Made by a program: the position numbers and the translations under genes
Shown: in pieces, positions 1-11,928 of the stretch
How positions within the stretch are numbered: the stretch's first letter is position 1
How the letters are laid out: every line of letters starts with the position of its first letter
NCBI GenBank assembly: GCA_038501625.1
Contig: JAZAYU010000200.1
Location: forward strand, 310,001-374,000
From: Corbicula japonica
Taxonomy: Eukaryota > Mollusca > Bivalvia > Venerida > Cyrenidae
Direction of reading: 5' to 3'
Length of the DNA: 64,000 bases
The notes under the pieces: model-generated
Database searches by the model: none
The model's input: the letters and a program-made list of their open reading frames with translations, nothing else
Told to the model about the DNA's origin: nothing

Positions 1-617
1 TTTCACCTGACTTTTTTTAATTTAATCGATCTCTTATGTAAGACACATTTACCCACAAAGTAGGAATACGGAGTTAAACAGGCATCTCTTTAACACAATT
101 TATCTTAATACAGTTCAGAATAATGTTCAAGTTGAATTATAAAATCAGGAAATACATCAAAAATACTTTTTATAAGATTGTTTCCCTTTCGAAATTGGAA
201 GAAAACACGTACATGTAGATGTCTTTGATATTTTGCATGAAATCCTTAAAGTATAATGGAATCATACTATGTAACAGTTTACCTTCATCTTTAAAAAATA
301 TCAGCGAACATACAACTTTTAAAAACACGCAGTTTCGGAGCACATATTATAGAACTTTTATATAATGTATTTCTAAAAGTAACTATTCCTATTTGTTAGC
401 GTCATGTGATTTTTGCAAATGTTATATTGATGGACTCACAACCTATGAACGAATTATGTTTATCTTGTGTATGTCTATTATCATCAACATCATATTTATG
501 GAACACATAGTAATTAGGGAAGTATTTTCCCTGCTTGTTTTATCCTCGGTGTATAATGTATTAAACATCGTAGCATTATATGATATACATGTACCGGTAT
601 ACATGTATGTAGTAACA

Positions 618-729
618 GTGCCCAAGGTTATTGAACTGAGCATAGAGACCAGTTTCAAATCTCAAGCATTTTCGAAGGGTCGCCATTTCATACAATCAAA
701 TGCTTGAGAGTTGACACTGGTTTCAGGCC
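618..729. repeat. Family C foldback MITE, degraded copy (C1)
   Basis: It matches the palindromic element seen intact at 47958-48113. The outer arm GCCCAAGGTTAT is followed by the 'gaccagtttcaaatctcaag' arm, then a CGCCATTTCA centre and an imperfect reverse arm. The arms are more diverged than in the other copies. An open frame at 393-707 overlaps it and is not a gene. Confidence 0.7.
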
Positions 730-989
730 TGATTTTATTGTATTGTTATCAACTTTATATTTGTTATTTTAACCATGTTTATGTTACTTTTATGTTTTAA
801 TTAGTGTTTATTAAGTGAAGTTTTAACAATTTAGAAACCATAGGGGAACGGAGCGTTTGGAAGTGACCGTGGTTTCTTAATTCTTTAAACGTCATTAAAC
901 ATACACTAATTAACTTAGTGATCAAAACAATTTACCTTACAACGATCATACTTGACGTCATAATATTACGAATATTCAGAACTTAACTA

Positions 990-1072
990 ATGCGAGAGAG
1001 AGCGAGAGAGAGAGAGACAGAGAGACAGAGACAGAGAGAGACTGACAGACAGACAGACAGACAGACTATATA
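990..1072. repeat. (GA)n/(CAGA)n microsatellite
   Basis: Alternating GA dinucleotides grade into CAGA tetranucleotides, with six or so pure CAGA units at the right end. The flanks (about 740-1900) hold no gene that I can recognise. Confidence 0.95.
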
Positions 1073-1909
1073 ATAATTTAATAAAAAGTCCGATTTACTT
1101 TGTTGATATTTTCCACAGATATTTCCACTGTCCTATCACAAGACTTGGAATGTTTTATGACCAATGTGGTACATGTACACATTATATCTGAATTAGTTTC
1201 CTGTTTAATCTTGCATTATCATCCGGTTTTTACACTCTCTTATCTCAAAACAAATTAACAGATTGTCTTATTACTTAAACTACTTATTAATAATAATTGC
1301 TATTATATAGTTCTTTGAACAATTGTATGAAGTGTAACTATTTTAACTGACGTGAACAGAAAGACCGTTCGAAACCATTGCTCACACTACCGAGAAAAGC
1401 TTTTTATGGCTTGACTTCTACAAAACTCCCTGTTAAAAATATTACATAATCACAATTACAAAAAAAATCTTTCAAACGGGAAGTTAGTTATAACTCTATT
1501 TAAATTTGCATTATTTATTTTCAAATTCCCGGACGCATTTCCTTTTTTAAAACATTAAAATAAAAAAGTTTTACTCATTTTACATTCATTTTAATATATT
1601 TATGAACATATATTTGACGATTAAGAGTGTAAATTTTAAATAATGTTTTACACAATCGTGCAATTTTTAGCTTTAATACTGATTACGTCATAACGCACGG
1701 CCCTTTTGATGACCTTTAGTGTGACGTTGTCGTTGCATGGCTTCGATTGAAAAAGATGTTTTTATAAGGAAAACGTAATTATTTTATTCAGTACCACAAT
1801 CTGTTTTAACCCATTTTCAAGATGAAGAATTGAATTAAGTAAATTATTAATATGCAGCATTGTTAGATATATTACCAGCTTAAATATAGCTTATGCAAAA
1901 GAGGAAATA

Positions 1910-2469
1910 CACTCAACAAAAGTTCTAATTGGTCATTCATTGTACATGTTTACAATGTATGCTAGTTTCGTTTCTTCCCTACGTCAAGAGAGGTTGTGGA
2001 AAGAACTGTTTTGTCTAGAAATCAATTATCTAATGGCTTTTTAATCTTTATTGTTTTTTTTTTAAACAAATCCAATACCATTTACTTACAGCGCAGAGTC
2101 AAAATTTGAACAGTCTTTAATTAAAAGGGAGGTAATTTTAAAATTGGATACTTTGAAAGAGGTTTATTTAAACAAATGTGTTATTGATTAATCATGTTTT
2201 CTATTTTTCCTACTAATGAGGGGTCCTATTAAAACGAAACAAGGAATTAAAAGCAAATTTCTGTGTGCTTGACCCTTTTATGCAAGAATTGCATTTTTAG
2301 CAAAATTAAGGATAACTCTTGCCAAACTGTTCCAAAGTCAATTATTACAAGATGAAAGCTTAAGTTGAAGACTGATGTTGGCATATGATCATAAATAAAG
2401 ATTGAATTCAATGTCTTTCTTATAAAAAATTACGGACAAAAAGTGACCAGTTAGAACTTTTGTTGAGTG
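1910..2469. mobile_element. Non-autonomous TA-flanked DNA transposon (M1)
   Basis: The terminal inverted repeats are 26 bp, begin CACTCAACAAAAG and differ at one position. The 560-bp element is flanked on both sides by TA, the target duplication of the Tc1/mariner superfamily. No transposase reading frame remains inside. A second, shorter element with a related end (ACTCAACAAAAA) lies at 12317-12577. Confidence 0.85.
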
Positions 2470-3127
2470 TATACATCTTAACGTCATTTAAATTATCATA
2501 ACAAGGATAATAAATACCGATATATCACCATTTTAAGATAATAACTCTTGAATTAAAAGTGTCGTCCATTTGCCTTCTGCAGTTGATATTCTCACGTCAA
2601 GCCTATATTTTCTTTCTTATACATCACATATACAGTAAGTAATAACTTCCTTAACATGTGATGTACATGTATAACAAAAATGTAGACACAATATGTTGAG
2701 GTTAAATTCAACAAAAATATACACTTTTATCTGAAAGTAAATTACAGTTTAAATTTAACCCATGTCATTGTTCAGTTAAAACCTTTTGCTTATGACCGAC
2801 TAGCTTTTTGGAGAGCAAAACTTGTTTTGATTCTATGTACTTCGAATACAGCTCTTTAAGGTTTTAGAACTGTAATATTTCCGCCAAACATTCGTGTTTT
2901 CCGAACGAGGTCGAACGTTTCCGGTATATACTATTTTTCGTAAATGGAGTCTACTCTTTAGGTGTTTCCCGCGATTATGACGTCATAAATGACTTAATCA
3001 AATAATAATAAATGCGGATATGAAAAAAGTGTAATTAAAAGAAATATTTTCATAATAAATAATCAAAATAGGACTGCAGAAGAACCACATTAAGCAGTGA
3101 ATACAGGTTATATAAATTTGACGTCCG
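2470..3127. other. No recognisable feature
   Basis: AT-rich sequence without a plausible exon, repeat copy or structured RNA that I can identify. Confidence 0.5.
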
Positions 3128-3206
3128 CTTGATCAATCCTCGGTGCCGCAATGGTAGCGCTCCGGCATCGCTATTTTGACGGACCCGGTTCAATCATCGG
3201 GAGAGA
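3128..3206 (+). ncRNA. tRNA-like sequence (tRNA-derived repeat or pseudogene)
   Basis: A GC-rich stretch in AT-rich surroundings has an A-box-like TGGTAGCGCT followed about 35 bases later by a B-box-like GGTTCAATCAT. The acceptor and anticodon stems do not fold convincingly, so a SINE head or decayed tRNA is more likely than a working tRNA gene. A pyrimidine-rich tract follows. Confidence 0.35.
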
Positions 3207-3429
3207 AGAACTTTTTTCCTTTTACTTCTTTTTTTTTAAAATAAATTTTGTTAGGTAATTTTTGGAAAACAGTGGTATAATCAATAGTTTTAAAACTATG
3301 AAATAAATGTAATTAGTCTTCATTTGCATTTATAGTTTGGAAATTGAATTATAATTGTAATGATATAATTACAAAATACTGATTTTGTTAAACTACAGCA
3401 ACAAAATAACTATGAGTTTTGTACTGACA

Positions 3430-5978
3430 TTGGATCATGTGGGTATCATGATAGATAGATAGATAGATAGTTTATTCAGCAAAAGACCATTATGGTCCAT
3501 CAGCATATATACATAAAACAAATGAAATACATAAATTAATAATGGTAATAATATATCGAAGCAGTATAAATATATCATGTTTTAGTAACTGCAAACATAC
3601 ATCACATTTTCTCCGGGAGAGACAGAATAATATGAGTAAAAGTATAATTTCTGTATATAAAGAAAAAAACATGTACATTAGGTTTAGTTTTCTAACAGAT
3701 TGCATATAATGGGAAAAAACATTCAATGAGTTATATACAATAATAATTGATTGTAGAACAATGCTAAACATTGATACAGAAAATAAATTTTTATATGTAT
3801 ATTTGGACTATAAATACCGGTTTAAGAAAGTTTTCCGTTGAAATGCTTTATATGCATAAATTGCCAAGGTCTTTATAACATTTTCATTTTCTGATGTCAT
3901 TAGTTCAACAAATTTTACAAAATTTGGACGTTTCCAGTAATATGGTTTTATAAATTGTTTACGAAATCAATAAATAATGGACATTCAAGTACAAAATGGA
4001 ACTCATCTTCTAATTTGTTACAGTGTTTACATTTTCTCTGGTCTAAAGGGATACTAATAGGTTTATTCCAACGGCCGACTTCTATTTCTAGATTATGAGA
4101 TGATACTCTGAGTCTGGTTAATGCAGTACGATATTTTGGTATTTCTACGCAGCTTAGGTATTTTTTGTATTCTAACTTAGCAATTTGTCGATGAAATAGT
4201 GCCCTAGATGAAGTTCGTAATTCCTCGTTCCAACATTGCAGATAATTATCTTTTACCCTTTGCTTGAAAATATTTAAAAATAACTTTACATTACCAACTC
4301 CGTGGTTTAACCAAACTTCATAGAAACCAAGACGGGACAGTAAATTTTTAACATGCAAAGCCCAGTTTTTTCGCGTTTGGAAAATTATCAATATCTTGTA
4401 CTTGACTATAATATACTAATTTTGAATATTTAGTTTCAGAATTCATGCAGATTTTCAACAATTAATTACTGATATTTGTCTGTCATTGCACTTTGAAAGG
4501 GAGCCGCCCAGTTTTACGATAAATAAAATTACTTCTGGTACATATTTTAACTCCAAGTAACTTTTTACAGAAATGTAGAATGTTGATTTATTCGCTCAAT
4601 GTGCGTACATAGACTGAACCCTTTTACTTCGGATGCATAATTTATAATCGGTGTGATTAGTTTATCAAAAAGTTCTAACTTATGTTTTGTGGATATGTTT
4701 GTAAATTTGTACAAGTACTTGTTTAATTTGAAAATTTCTTTTAAAGCTTGACCTGAATTCATCTTATGGTTTTCGTTAAAAGCTCCACCTGACGTAAATA
4801 CAACCCCAAAATACTTGAAATAATTAACGATCTCTAAATCTACGCCATTATAATAAAAATGAAGATCTCGGGGCAATACCCCCTTTTTAAAAATCATAAT
4901 TGTTGTTTTTTGTGTGTTCACAACAAGCTTCCATTTAGAACAGTAATCAGCTAAAACATCTAACGATTTCTGTAAACCCTCAGCACTAGTGCCGAACAGA
5001 ATAATATCATCAGCATATAACAGTATACACAATTTTGATGAACCAATGTCAATACCCTCAACCCCTTTAAGTATAAAAGTTTCTTCTATATCATTTAAAT
5101 ACATACTGAACAGAAAGGGAGATAAGCACACACCTTGTCTTACACCGAGATCGCATATAAAACTTTTGCTTTATTTATTCATGAACTTGACCCTTGATTT
5201 GACATTTTCATACACAGATTTTATAACATTGAGAATTTTGCCTCTAATACCATACTTAATCAACTTATACTACAAGACATCCCTTACTACAAAATCGAAC
5301 GCTTTCACAAAAAAGCCTTTCATTTCTTTTTAAAGAAAACGTAATCAAAGAGTGAAAAATGTAAATATTATCGATGGTCGACATCCAAGAACGAAAACCT
5401 GCTTGGGCTTCAATATAAACACTATATTGCTCGTCCCATTTAGTTAACCTGTTGTTTAAAACCCTTAAAAATAATTTTCCAAAAGCGCTTAATAATGTTA
5501 TTCCTCTATAGTTATTAACGTCATTTATATCTCCGCCCTTGTGCAAAGGAACTATTAAACCAAAAGTCCACTTCTCGGGAAAATAACCTTTTTCGAAACA
5601 AACATTAAATAAACTGTGTAAATATGGCAATATGTAATTAACACCGTATTTGAATAATTCATTTATTACTCAATCTGAACCGCCGCTTTTACCTTTTTCT
5701 AACTGTTTTATTGATTTTGAAATTTCATCGTTACTTATAGCATTATCTAATTCTGCAAACATAATGGATATTTCTTGCTTGAAAATTCTTTCATTGAAAT
5801 AAAGAATATCTTCATCAGCATGAAAAAATCTATCTTCCGGATTATTAATTGCCTGAAAGTACCTTGCAAAAATGGTCGATGTAATATGTTTTGGATATTG
5901 GGTTTGATACGTAATGAAATGGTGACTGGTGTTATTTTTGTCTGGTCTTTTGTTATGATACAAATGATACTTGAACAT
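3430..5978 (-). mobile_element. 5'-truncated, inactivated non-LTR retrotransposon (LINE)
   Basis: On the minus strand the reverse transcriptase motifs appear in order. First is the fingers region with NYRGITLLS (about 5500), then QAGFR (about 5395), then the catalytic YADDIILFG block (about 5010). A C-terminal stretch follows with a CKHCNKLEDEFHFVLEC zinc-knuckle-like motif (about 4000), ending RKTFLNRYL near 3815. The frame is broken by in-frame stops (about 5670 and 5180) and by frameshifts near 5310, 4560 and 3950. No endonuclease domain is present, so the copy is 5' truncated. The 3' end is a (TATC)n tail at 3451-3471. The C-terminal knuckle fits the CR1/L2/Rex/Jockey group; I cannot place it more finely. 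It is not functional. Confidence 0.9.
3451..3471. repeat. (GATA)n tract, the LINE 3' tail
   Basis: About five GATA units sit exactly at the 3' end of the minus-strand LINE. A short simple-repeat tail replaces poly(A), as in CR1/L2-type elements. Confidence 0.85.
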
Positions 5979-6429
5979 TAAACTGACATATTGGGGAAAA
6001 TATGTTCATCTTACACTTTAATATCATCATATGACTAATATAATCCGAACATGAGAACTTGATCATCCCGTGCAAATATTGTTTATTTCCAATGGGGATT
6101 AACACGAGAATCGCGTCCGAATATGTTTTATAAAAAGTGAAATAAGATCTTTGGCTTTCCACAAATGAAATTACACCATTTCATTTATAAGAACTATCGT
6201 GTATGTGAAAAGAATAGTACAACTAATAACCAAAATGAAAAGGGCTTTTAAAATGTATTGGTCGCATTCTCAAGTTTCACTTGCAGATCATTCCAGATTT
6301 AGGATTGCGGATAGTTAATGACATGAACTGAAAATTGACAAATCAAGAACTAGTTAGGTAAGTCAACATCAGTGAAATAGATATGCATGTTCATCAACAA
6401 ATAATGAATATGGAACCTTTATTATTTCC

Positions 6430-7690
6430 CATTTTACAAGTTGACGAATAAAAACGTTGGTACCCAAACGTATATTACATTGATTTCCGAATGAGAACGT
6501 TTAGAAAACCGGCTCAAGTTTGGGTACATGACGTCAAGACGTCACGTCATAAACGAACGTTTTTGGCGCCATTTCATGGAATTTTCTGTTAAACTGACAC
6601 AAATTGTGCAATTAAGCACAAAAAAAGAAAATTTGTTTTTACCAGTGAAAGATAGAAATATATTTCACTCGTGAACTCCGGAATTATGTATTTTCACTCG
6701 TAGTTTTGCCACTCGTGAAAATACGAATTCCGGAGCTCACTCGGTGAAATATACAGTCCACATTCGTTGTGTCGAAGTCGTCGGGACCGTACATTTTAAT
6801 TCGAGATATCCGAAGTTCGACACATCCGAATTGGCGCCAATGCACGAATATCATACCAGTATGTTTCTTATGCTGACATAATTGTGAGTGCTTGAACTCG
6901 TATATGAACATTTCACTGGATCTATTAGTTAATCAAAACAGAACAGAAAAAATAGATTAACTTGATTATATTTATAACATTTAAAAAACCATAATCATTA
7001 AGTTTCGGTGTTTGTGTAACATCGTCGTCGTCTTCACTCTGAGCGTAAAAGTCGTCTTTCGTTATTTTTTTATTACGAAAACTACATGTACTTATAATTC
7101 AAATAAATATTCACCCCATAATCGTTAATTTGGAGTTTTTTGTGTTTCAGTCTTGTTGGGGGAGAATTGATTACGTTTGGATCATGCTTTGCATTTGTCC
7201 TATTTTAGTGGCCTGGTTGTCACAATGTCAAATTATTGTAATGAAATGTTGTTGTTGTTAAGAACTGAAATTAATTTCACGAATCCGAATATTTTACATC
7301 CGAATGCATTAAATAAGCGAATATTTTACTGAACAGGTGATAATCGTTAATTATTATTTAATAATGGTATCTTGATGGCCGACAAGTTCTCTCTTTGAAG
7401 AAGCCGCGCGCATTGTTCGACCGCGGCAAGTTTCACACTTCGACTTATCCGATGATTTTATATAGCATATTTCAGCCGGCGGGTTCGAAATTTACTTCGA
7501 CTTATGAAAACATTGTTTAAGTCGAATTCGAGTTAAGCGGCGTAATATTATATGAAATAAGAACACATTTTGACGGGACCGTAAAATTAATTCGAGATAA
7601 CCGATGTTTCGACTTAAGCGAGTTTGACACAACGAGTGTGGACTGTATTTCTATCTTTCACTGGTAAAAACAAATATCCTCTAAAACTGA
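6430..7690. repeat. Family G interspersed repeat, split by a pogo-like element (G1)
   Basis: The left part (6430-6753) is the reverse complement of 32600-32935: an AACGTTGGTACCCA edge, a GACGTCA-rich middle, a TTTTTACCAGTGAAAGATAG core and a hairpin of TTTCACTCGTGAA-type sequence around an EcoRI-like GAATTC. The right part (7646-7690) resumes exactly where the copy at 32.6 kb continues. The 892 bp between is a separate insertion. Confidence 0.85.
6754..7645. mobile_element. Non-autonomous pogo/Tigger-like DNA transposon
   Basis: The inverted termini begin CAGTCCACA.TCGTTGTGTC and are flanked by TA on both sides. Comparison with the uninterrupted family G copy at 32.6 kb shows one TA at the empty site, so this is a clean insertion with a TA duplication. 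Subterminal TTCGA-rich motifs such as AATTCGAGATA.CCGA occur at both ends, as in pogo/Tigger elements. I find no transposase frame in the interior. The pogo assignment is inferred from the CAG start, the TA duplication and the TTCGA motifs. Confidence 0.75.
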
Positions 7691-8147
7691 CAGCCTTTGT
7701 TTGAGTTTAGTATACCTTTTTCGTAAGCATGTTAATTACTGTTTTCCAAATGTGAATGTAAGACAAATGTACTTATTGAGTGTGGATTAGAAAATAAGGT
7801 TATTGAGTCCTTTGCCACAATGATAAGGAAGGTCTTTCGTGTTGTCAAAATGAATTTGAGAGGATGTTAAACGGCAAACAATAACATCAGTCGATTATTA
7901 AAGATCCTATATAATTGTGAAAGTATAAAAGGGGCTCATAACGCTTGCATTACACGCATACGGTCCATAGTGAGAGAGGGGTGCCGTTTTTTGTCATTTT
8001 GTTGTTGAACTTTGGCAGTTAAAAAATACTGCATACTGGCAAACGTCGCTCTCGTAACAAGTATTGTTGTACTTGTTTCCTCTTCACAACTTTAGCTCAA
8101 TGTCATAGTTACTAAACAGCACATGCTTCATCGCGGTTTTCTTCTCT

Positions 8148-8220
8148 TAGCCTGCAAGGCTTGGCGCTGTCACCGTCGCGTGCGGGTTCGCTTCCAGGTA
8201 GAGGCAATAAAATTTTTCAT
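8148..8220 (+). repeat. tRNA-derived SINE fragment (family V, V1)
   Basis: It shares GGCGCTGTCRCCGTSRCG and the B-box-like GCGGGTTCGCTTCCA with copies at 21 kb and 51 kb. The promoter A box at the left is degraded. Confidence 0.6.
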
Positions 8221-8714
8221 ATCTTTTATCAGGTAATTTATCTTTTTAAACGGTATTTAAAGATATTTCTTTAAATTGTTACTTAATACAGGTGTCTTCC
8301 AGTTCCAGCTGATGTGCAAGATAAGGTTCGTATGTTTTGCATTCTATCTAAGGTATTATTGATGAATCACATAAGTTTCTATTTATGACATGCCATTGAT
8401 ATGACATAACTCCAAAATTCAATTAAAAACGTCCGCAATGTGTTTCATTAATAAAATATGTCATTTAGTGTTAAAATGAATTTGCCTATTTGGGAACAAT
8501 TTTTGTTCTCGTAGTTTTTTATTCTGCCTGGTCTTTTGTTTAGAAAAAATATAATAGTTCAACATATAACAGACATTTTGTTAGGAAATCGTAAAACTGT
8601 CAATGTGTTATACCATATAAGTGATGCAATATGAATACGATAGGTAGCCATTTTCGAGAAAATTTTGTTTATTTCCTTTGGGGATTAAACAGCTACATGT
8701 AATGCTAAGTTTAA

Positions 8715-9030
8715 TTTTATGCTGATGGTTGAGTTGGAGTTATTACACCAAGACAACTTGTACTTGTTTGTTGATATGAGAACCTGTTGAGGCAAGTGTC
8801 AGGTTGGTGCACCCTAGAACCAGGTTTAAACCACCAGTGGCATTTTGTTTTGCCACTGACGGTTCCAAGGCGGTACTCCCAAGGGTTCTCTTTTTCGTTA
8901 ATTGTTTGTGGCGTCTTATTTCAATTGACATACTTTTAACAACATGCTCTTTTTTCCTCTCTTCTTTTTTCGCTGCGTTTGGGAAGGCTGTGTTTTGTGA
9001 GTGTGGCGATTACTAAATAAATATATATTT
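8715..9030 (+). repeat. Family S interspersed repeat, near full length (S1)
   Basis: This copy defines the family. In order it has ACCAAGACAACTTGTACTTG, a GAACCTGTTG..GCAAGTGT box, GTGCACCCTAGAACCAGG, a GGTTTAAACC palindrome, a TTTTGCCACTGAC segment, CGTTAATTGTTTGTGGCGTC, and an end with GCTGTGTTTTGTGAGTGTGG. It is about 315 bp. I see no clear tRNA head and no long inverted repeats, so its class is unresolved. Open frames here are chance. Confidence 0.85.
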
Positions 9031-9237
9031 CACCTTTTATAATACAAAACCTGTCTAGGGTTGGATGCAAGATCTCGATGAACGAAATGAAACGGAAAAC
9101 GCACTGTATTTCCACCATTTTTTATACACTGATCAGCTCTGAAAGTAGTATGGGTGAGCATTCAATATATCTTTGAGTTACACACTTGATCTGAGATAGA
9201 ATTCGGCATTGTATCGTGTAAAGAATAGATGTAATCA

Positions 9238-9383
9238 ATCGTCAAAATCACGTTTATTCACACGTTAGAACAATATTATATTAATAATATTAAAGAAGAA
9301 TAGGAAACACACTCGAAAAAATGATTCGTCGATCTGTTTGTATTTTTCATAATTTAAATAGTCAAAATCACGTATATACACAC

Positions 9384-9430
<47 letters not shown>

Positions 9431-9810
9431 CCACATTTATATAGCACCTTTTTCATACATATACATATGCTTAAAGGTGCTTTACAAACAAAAACATTCA
9501 TTTTAGAACACAATAAACGGAATCACAAGTTCTTAGCATATAAAAAAAAACTTTACAATGTCATATACTTATTTTAAAAACCTAAAAATAAAAAAAGTGA
9601 AATAAAAGTAAACACACATTTTGACACGTTAGAACAATATACGAGAGAGGAATTGGAAAAACACTCGGAAAAATGAATGGTCGATCTGTTTGTATTTTTC
9701 ATAGTTCAAATCGTCAAGATCACGTATATTCACACGTTAATACAATTAACTATAGAGATATAGGAAACACACTCGGAAAAATGATTGATCGATCTGATAG
9801 TATTTTTTTA
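9238..9810. repeat. About 122-bp tandem repeat, roughly 3.5 units, interrupted
   Basis: The unit carries CACACGTTAGAACAATA, then GGAAACACACTCGRAAAAATG, then TCGATCTGTTTGTATTTTTC and TCAAAATCACG. Copies start near 9248, 9370 (split), and 9719. The second copy is interrupted at about 9385 by a LINE-type tail and resumes near 9620. Confidence 0.8.
9385..9615 (-). mobile_element. LINE 3'-end fragment with (ATT)n tail
   Basis: On the minus strand the fragment ends with a short palindrome, AAGCACCTTT..AAAGGTGCT, then TATATAAATGTGG and about 15 ATA units. A stem-loop 'GGTGCTATATAAAT' tail before (ATT)n is a widespread CR1/L2/RTE-type 3' end in aquatic animals. It is inserted into one unit of the 122-bp tandem repeat. 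No coding sequence remains. Confidence 0.7.
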
Positions 9811-10685
9811 TATTTTTGTTTAAATGAATCTCCCTGTTTTGCTTAACCTTTATTTTCAAGGAATAATTATTATTCAGTGCGGTGCAAACCACAACAATTT
9901 TTTTCTGAAGTATTTTGTTTCGCTTATAAAAACGATTGTAATTACCTTTAATTGAGTGAGGCCAAGGCTTTGACAATCAGTGCATATCTTTTTTAACGTG
10001 AATTAACCGAAAGTATGTTTTGATTACTGTTTACTGTGAATATAACATGATATTTCCAGTACTGGTGTGCGAACCCGTACGGAGACAAATGTGAAATTGA
10101 TTGTGAACATAGATTTTTCCCATAACTCTTTCCATAATCCCCAAATCTCGTAACATGAGATTATAATATTGTTTCGGTGTGCTTGAAGATAAGGAATTTC
10201 TTTGTTGTGCTTTTGTGGCGATAAAAAGAATTTACTCAATCCAGATGGCTATTTATAAGCTCCTTTATAGAAAAAATAAATACATTATTGCAGAACTTTA
10301 GGAATATATAAATAGTATAAGCATCTACCCAGGAAACATGAGTGTAGTATGTACTAAGCGATAATTAAATTAGACTTTCATATACCGTGCTTTTCAATGT
10401 TACATTCTTAAAACAAAAAAAAGTATTGAATCAATCATCAGCGAGCACACTTTGACTTCATTTTGAAATTTCTCCAATCGTATTAATGCTTGCAAATAAT
10501 ATTTAAATTATTTAATTTTTAATAAAAATATAAAGAGAGATTTTTTAGTAAGTGAGATAAATTCAAACAAAATTACTTTAGATAGCACTAACTAATATTA
10601 GAATTAATATGAAACTCATCGTTTATTTTATATGCCTATAATCACAGTAAATAAAAATGACTGGATTGATTGACGCATTAGATCA
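9811..10685. other. No recognisable feature
   Basis: AT-rich sequence. The short open frames on the minus strand show no family signature or splice context. Confidence 0.5.
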
Positions 10686-10689
10686 TTAA

Positions 10690-11156
10690 CTTTATGGCAA
10701 CCTATGCCATTACACACCGGTGTCAGAACTTTATGGCAACCTTTGCCATTACACGCCGGTGTCAGAACTTTATGGCAACCTATGCCATTTACGCCGGTGT
10801 CAGAACTTTATGGCAACCTATGCCATTACACACCGGTGTCAGAACTATATGGCAACCTATGCCATTACACACCGGTGTCAGAACTTTATGGCAACCTATG
10901 CCATTACACACCGGTGTCAGAACTATATGGCAACCTATGCCATTACACACCGGTGTCAGAACTTTATGGCAACCTATGCCATTTCACACCGGTGTCAGAA
11001 CTATATGGCAACCTATGCCATTACACACCGGTGTCAGAACTTTATGGCAACCTATGCCATTACACACCGGTGTCAGAACTTTATGGCAACCTATGCCATT
11101 ACACACCGGTGTCAGAACTATATGGCAACCTATGCCATTACACACCGGTGTCAGAT
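10690..11156. repeat. 39-bp minisatellite, 12 copies
   Basis: The unit has two dyads: ATGGCA-acct(a)-TGCCAT and the perfect palindrome ACACCGGTGT, followed by CAGAACT. Copies are nearly identical and differ mainly by CTTTATGG versus CTATATGG. These two variants partly alternate, which suggests expansion by a two-unit step. Because 39 is a multiple of three and the unit has no stop in any forward frame, all three forward frames are open for 147-172 codons. I do not regard these as genes: there is no splice context, signal peptide or codon bias. Confidence 0.95.
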
Positions 11157-11270
11157 ACTGTAGATTCTTGATCTCATATAAAATGTATACAACACAATAT
11201 TTGCATCATTAATAAATACGACAAAAGTTATTCCAACCAAGAAAAAATGAGTGAAAGTTCTGTTATTATA

Positions 11271-11435
11271 GGAATAACCATACCGTAATTTTGAAGTTTG
11301 CGACGGTATACACAGATTTTAATGGTCGCAAATATTTTTAACGGCGAAGGGGCAGCCTGAGCCGTTAAAATGATTTAAGACCATTAAAATCTGTGTATAC
11401 CGTCGCAAACTTCAAAATTACGGCATGGTTATTCC
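11271..11435. mobile_element. Foldback element D (57-bp arms)
   Basis: The arms at 11271-11327 and 11379-11435 are reverse complements over 57 bp with one mismatch. The outer ends read GGAATAACCATACCG and CGGCATGGTTATTCC. The loop adds a further GCCGTTA pairing, so the whole 165 bp folds into one long hairpin. It has no coding capacity. Confidence 0.9.
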
Positions 11436-11595
11436 TATTCTAACGCTATTCCATACTACCCTCAATCGGGCCTCATTCCATACGTTAAACGGGTACTATG
11501 TTCTATTTATCCGTATAGTAAACAACGGTACGGTATTACCCAAGGGAACCCGATTATCCATACGTCGGTGAGATTACCGACAGTAAACAAGTTAA

Positions 11596-11692
11596 ATAAA
11601 TCACAAATAGAGGTCAAAACTTCAACATTTTTTATTACATCGACGTTTCGGCCATAATGCCTTCTTCAGGATTGTTTGTAATAACAGGAAAT
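11596..11692 (-). mobile_element. Penelope-like or LINE 3' fragment (GGCCGAAACGTCG motif)
   Basis: On the minus strand CCTGAAGAAGGC is followed by GGCCGAAACGTCGATG and an A/T-rich tail ending AAGTTTTGACCTC. A 'GAAGAAGG..GGCCGAAACGT' block is typical of the terminal part of Penelope-like elements. The copy is too short to confirm the family. Confidence 0.4.
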
Positions 11693-11928
11693 GACGTCAA
11701 CGTCAAACGACAGTAAACAAGGAATTTAACGGTCGCATATTTTCGCCATCTGACCAATCAGATTGCTCGAAATTTATTTAGTGCGTTAGAATAGTAAATG
11801 TACAGTGTAAAGTTGCTAGTTCTAGCTGATATATTTTTAATATATTTTGCGGGATATTTAGCAACCCCCACATCACATCAATTGCATCAAGTCAAGAGGA
11901 ATTAAGATGTCTGATATCAGAAGTAAAT

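Noticed and set aside
393..707. 104-codon plus-strand frame
   Set aside because: It overlaps a degraded family C foldback, and an opposite frame is also open. There is no domain or splice context.
10690..11156. CRISPR array
   Set aside because: Units are contiguous with no unique spacers and the genome is eukaryotic. The same applies to the 27-bp and 53-bp arrays.
10690..11212. Three overlapping 147-172-codon frames on the plus strand
   Set aside because: They are a by-product of a 39-bp tandem repeat without stops. All three frames are open equally, which real coding would not give.
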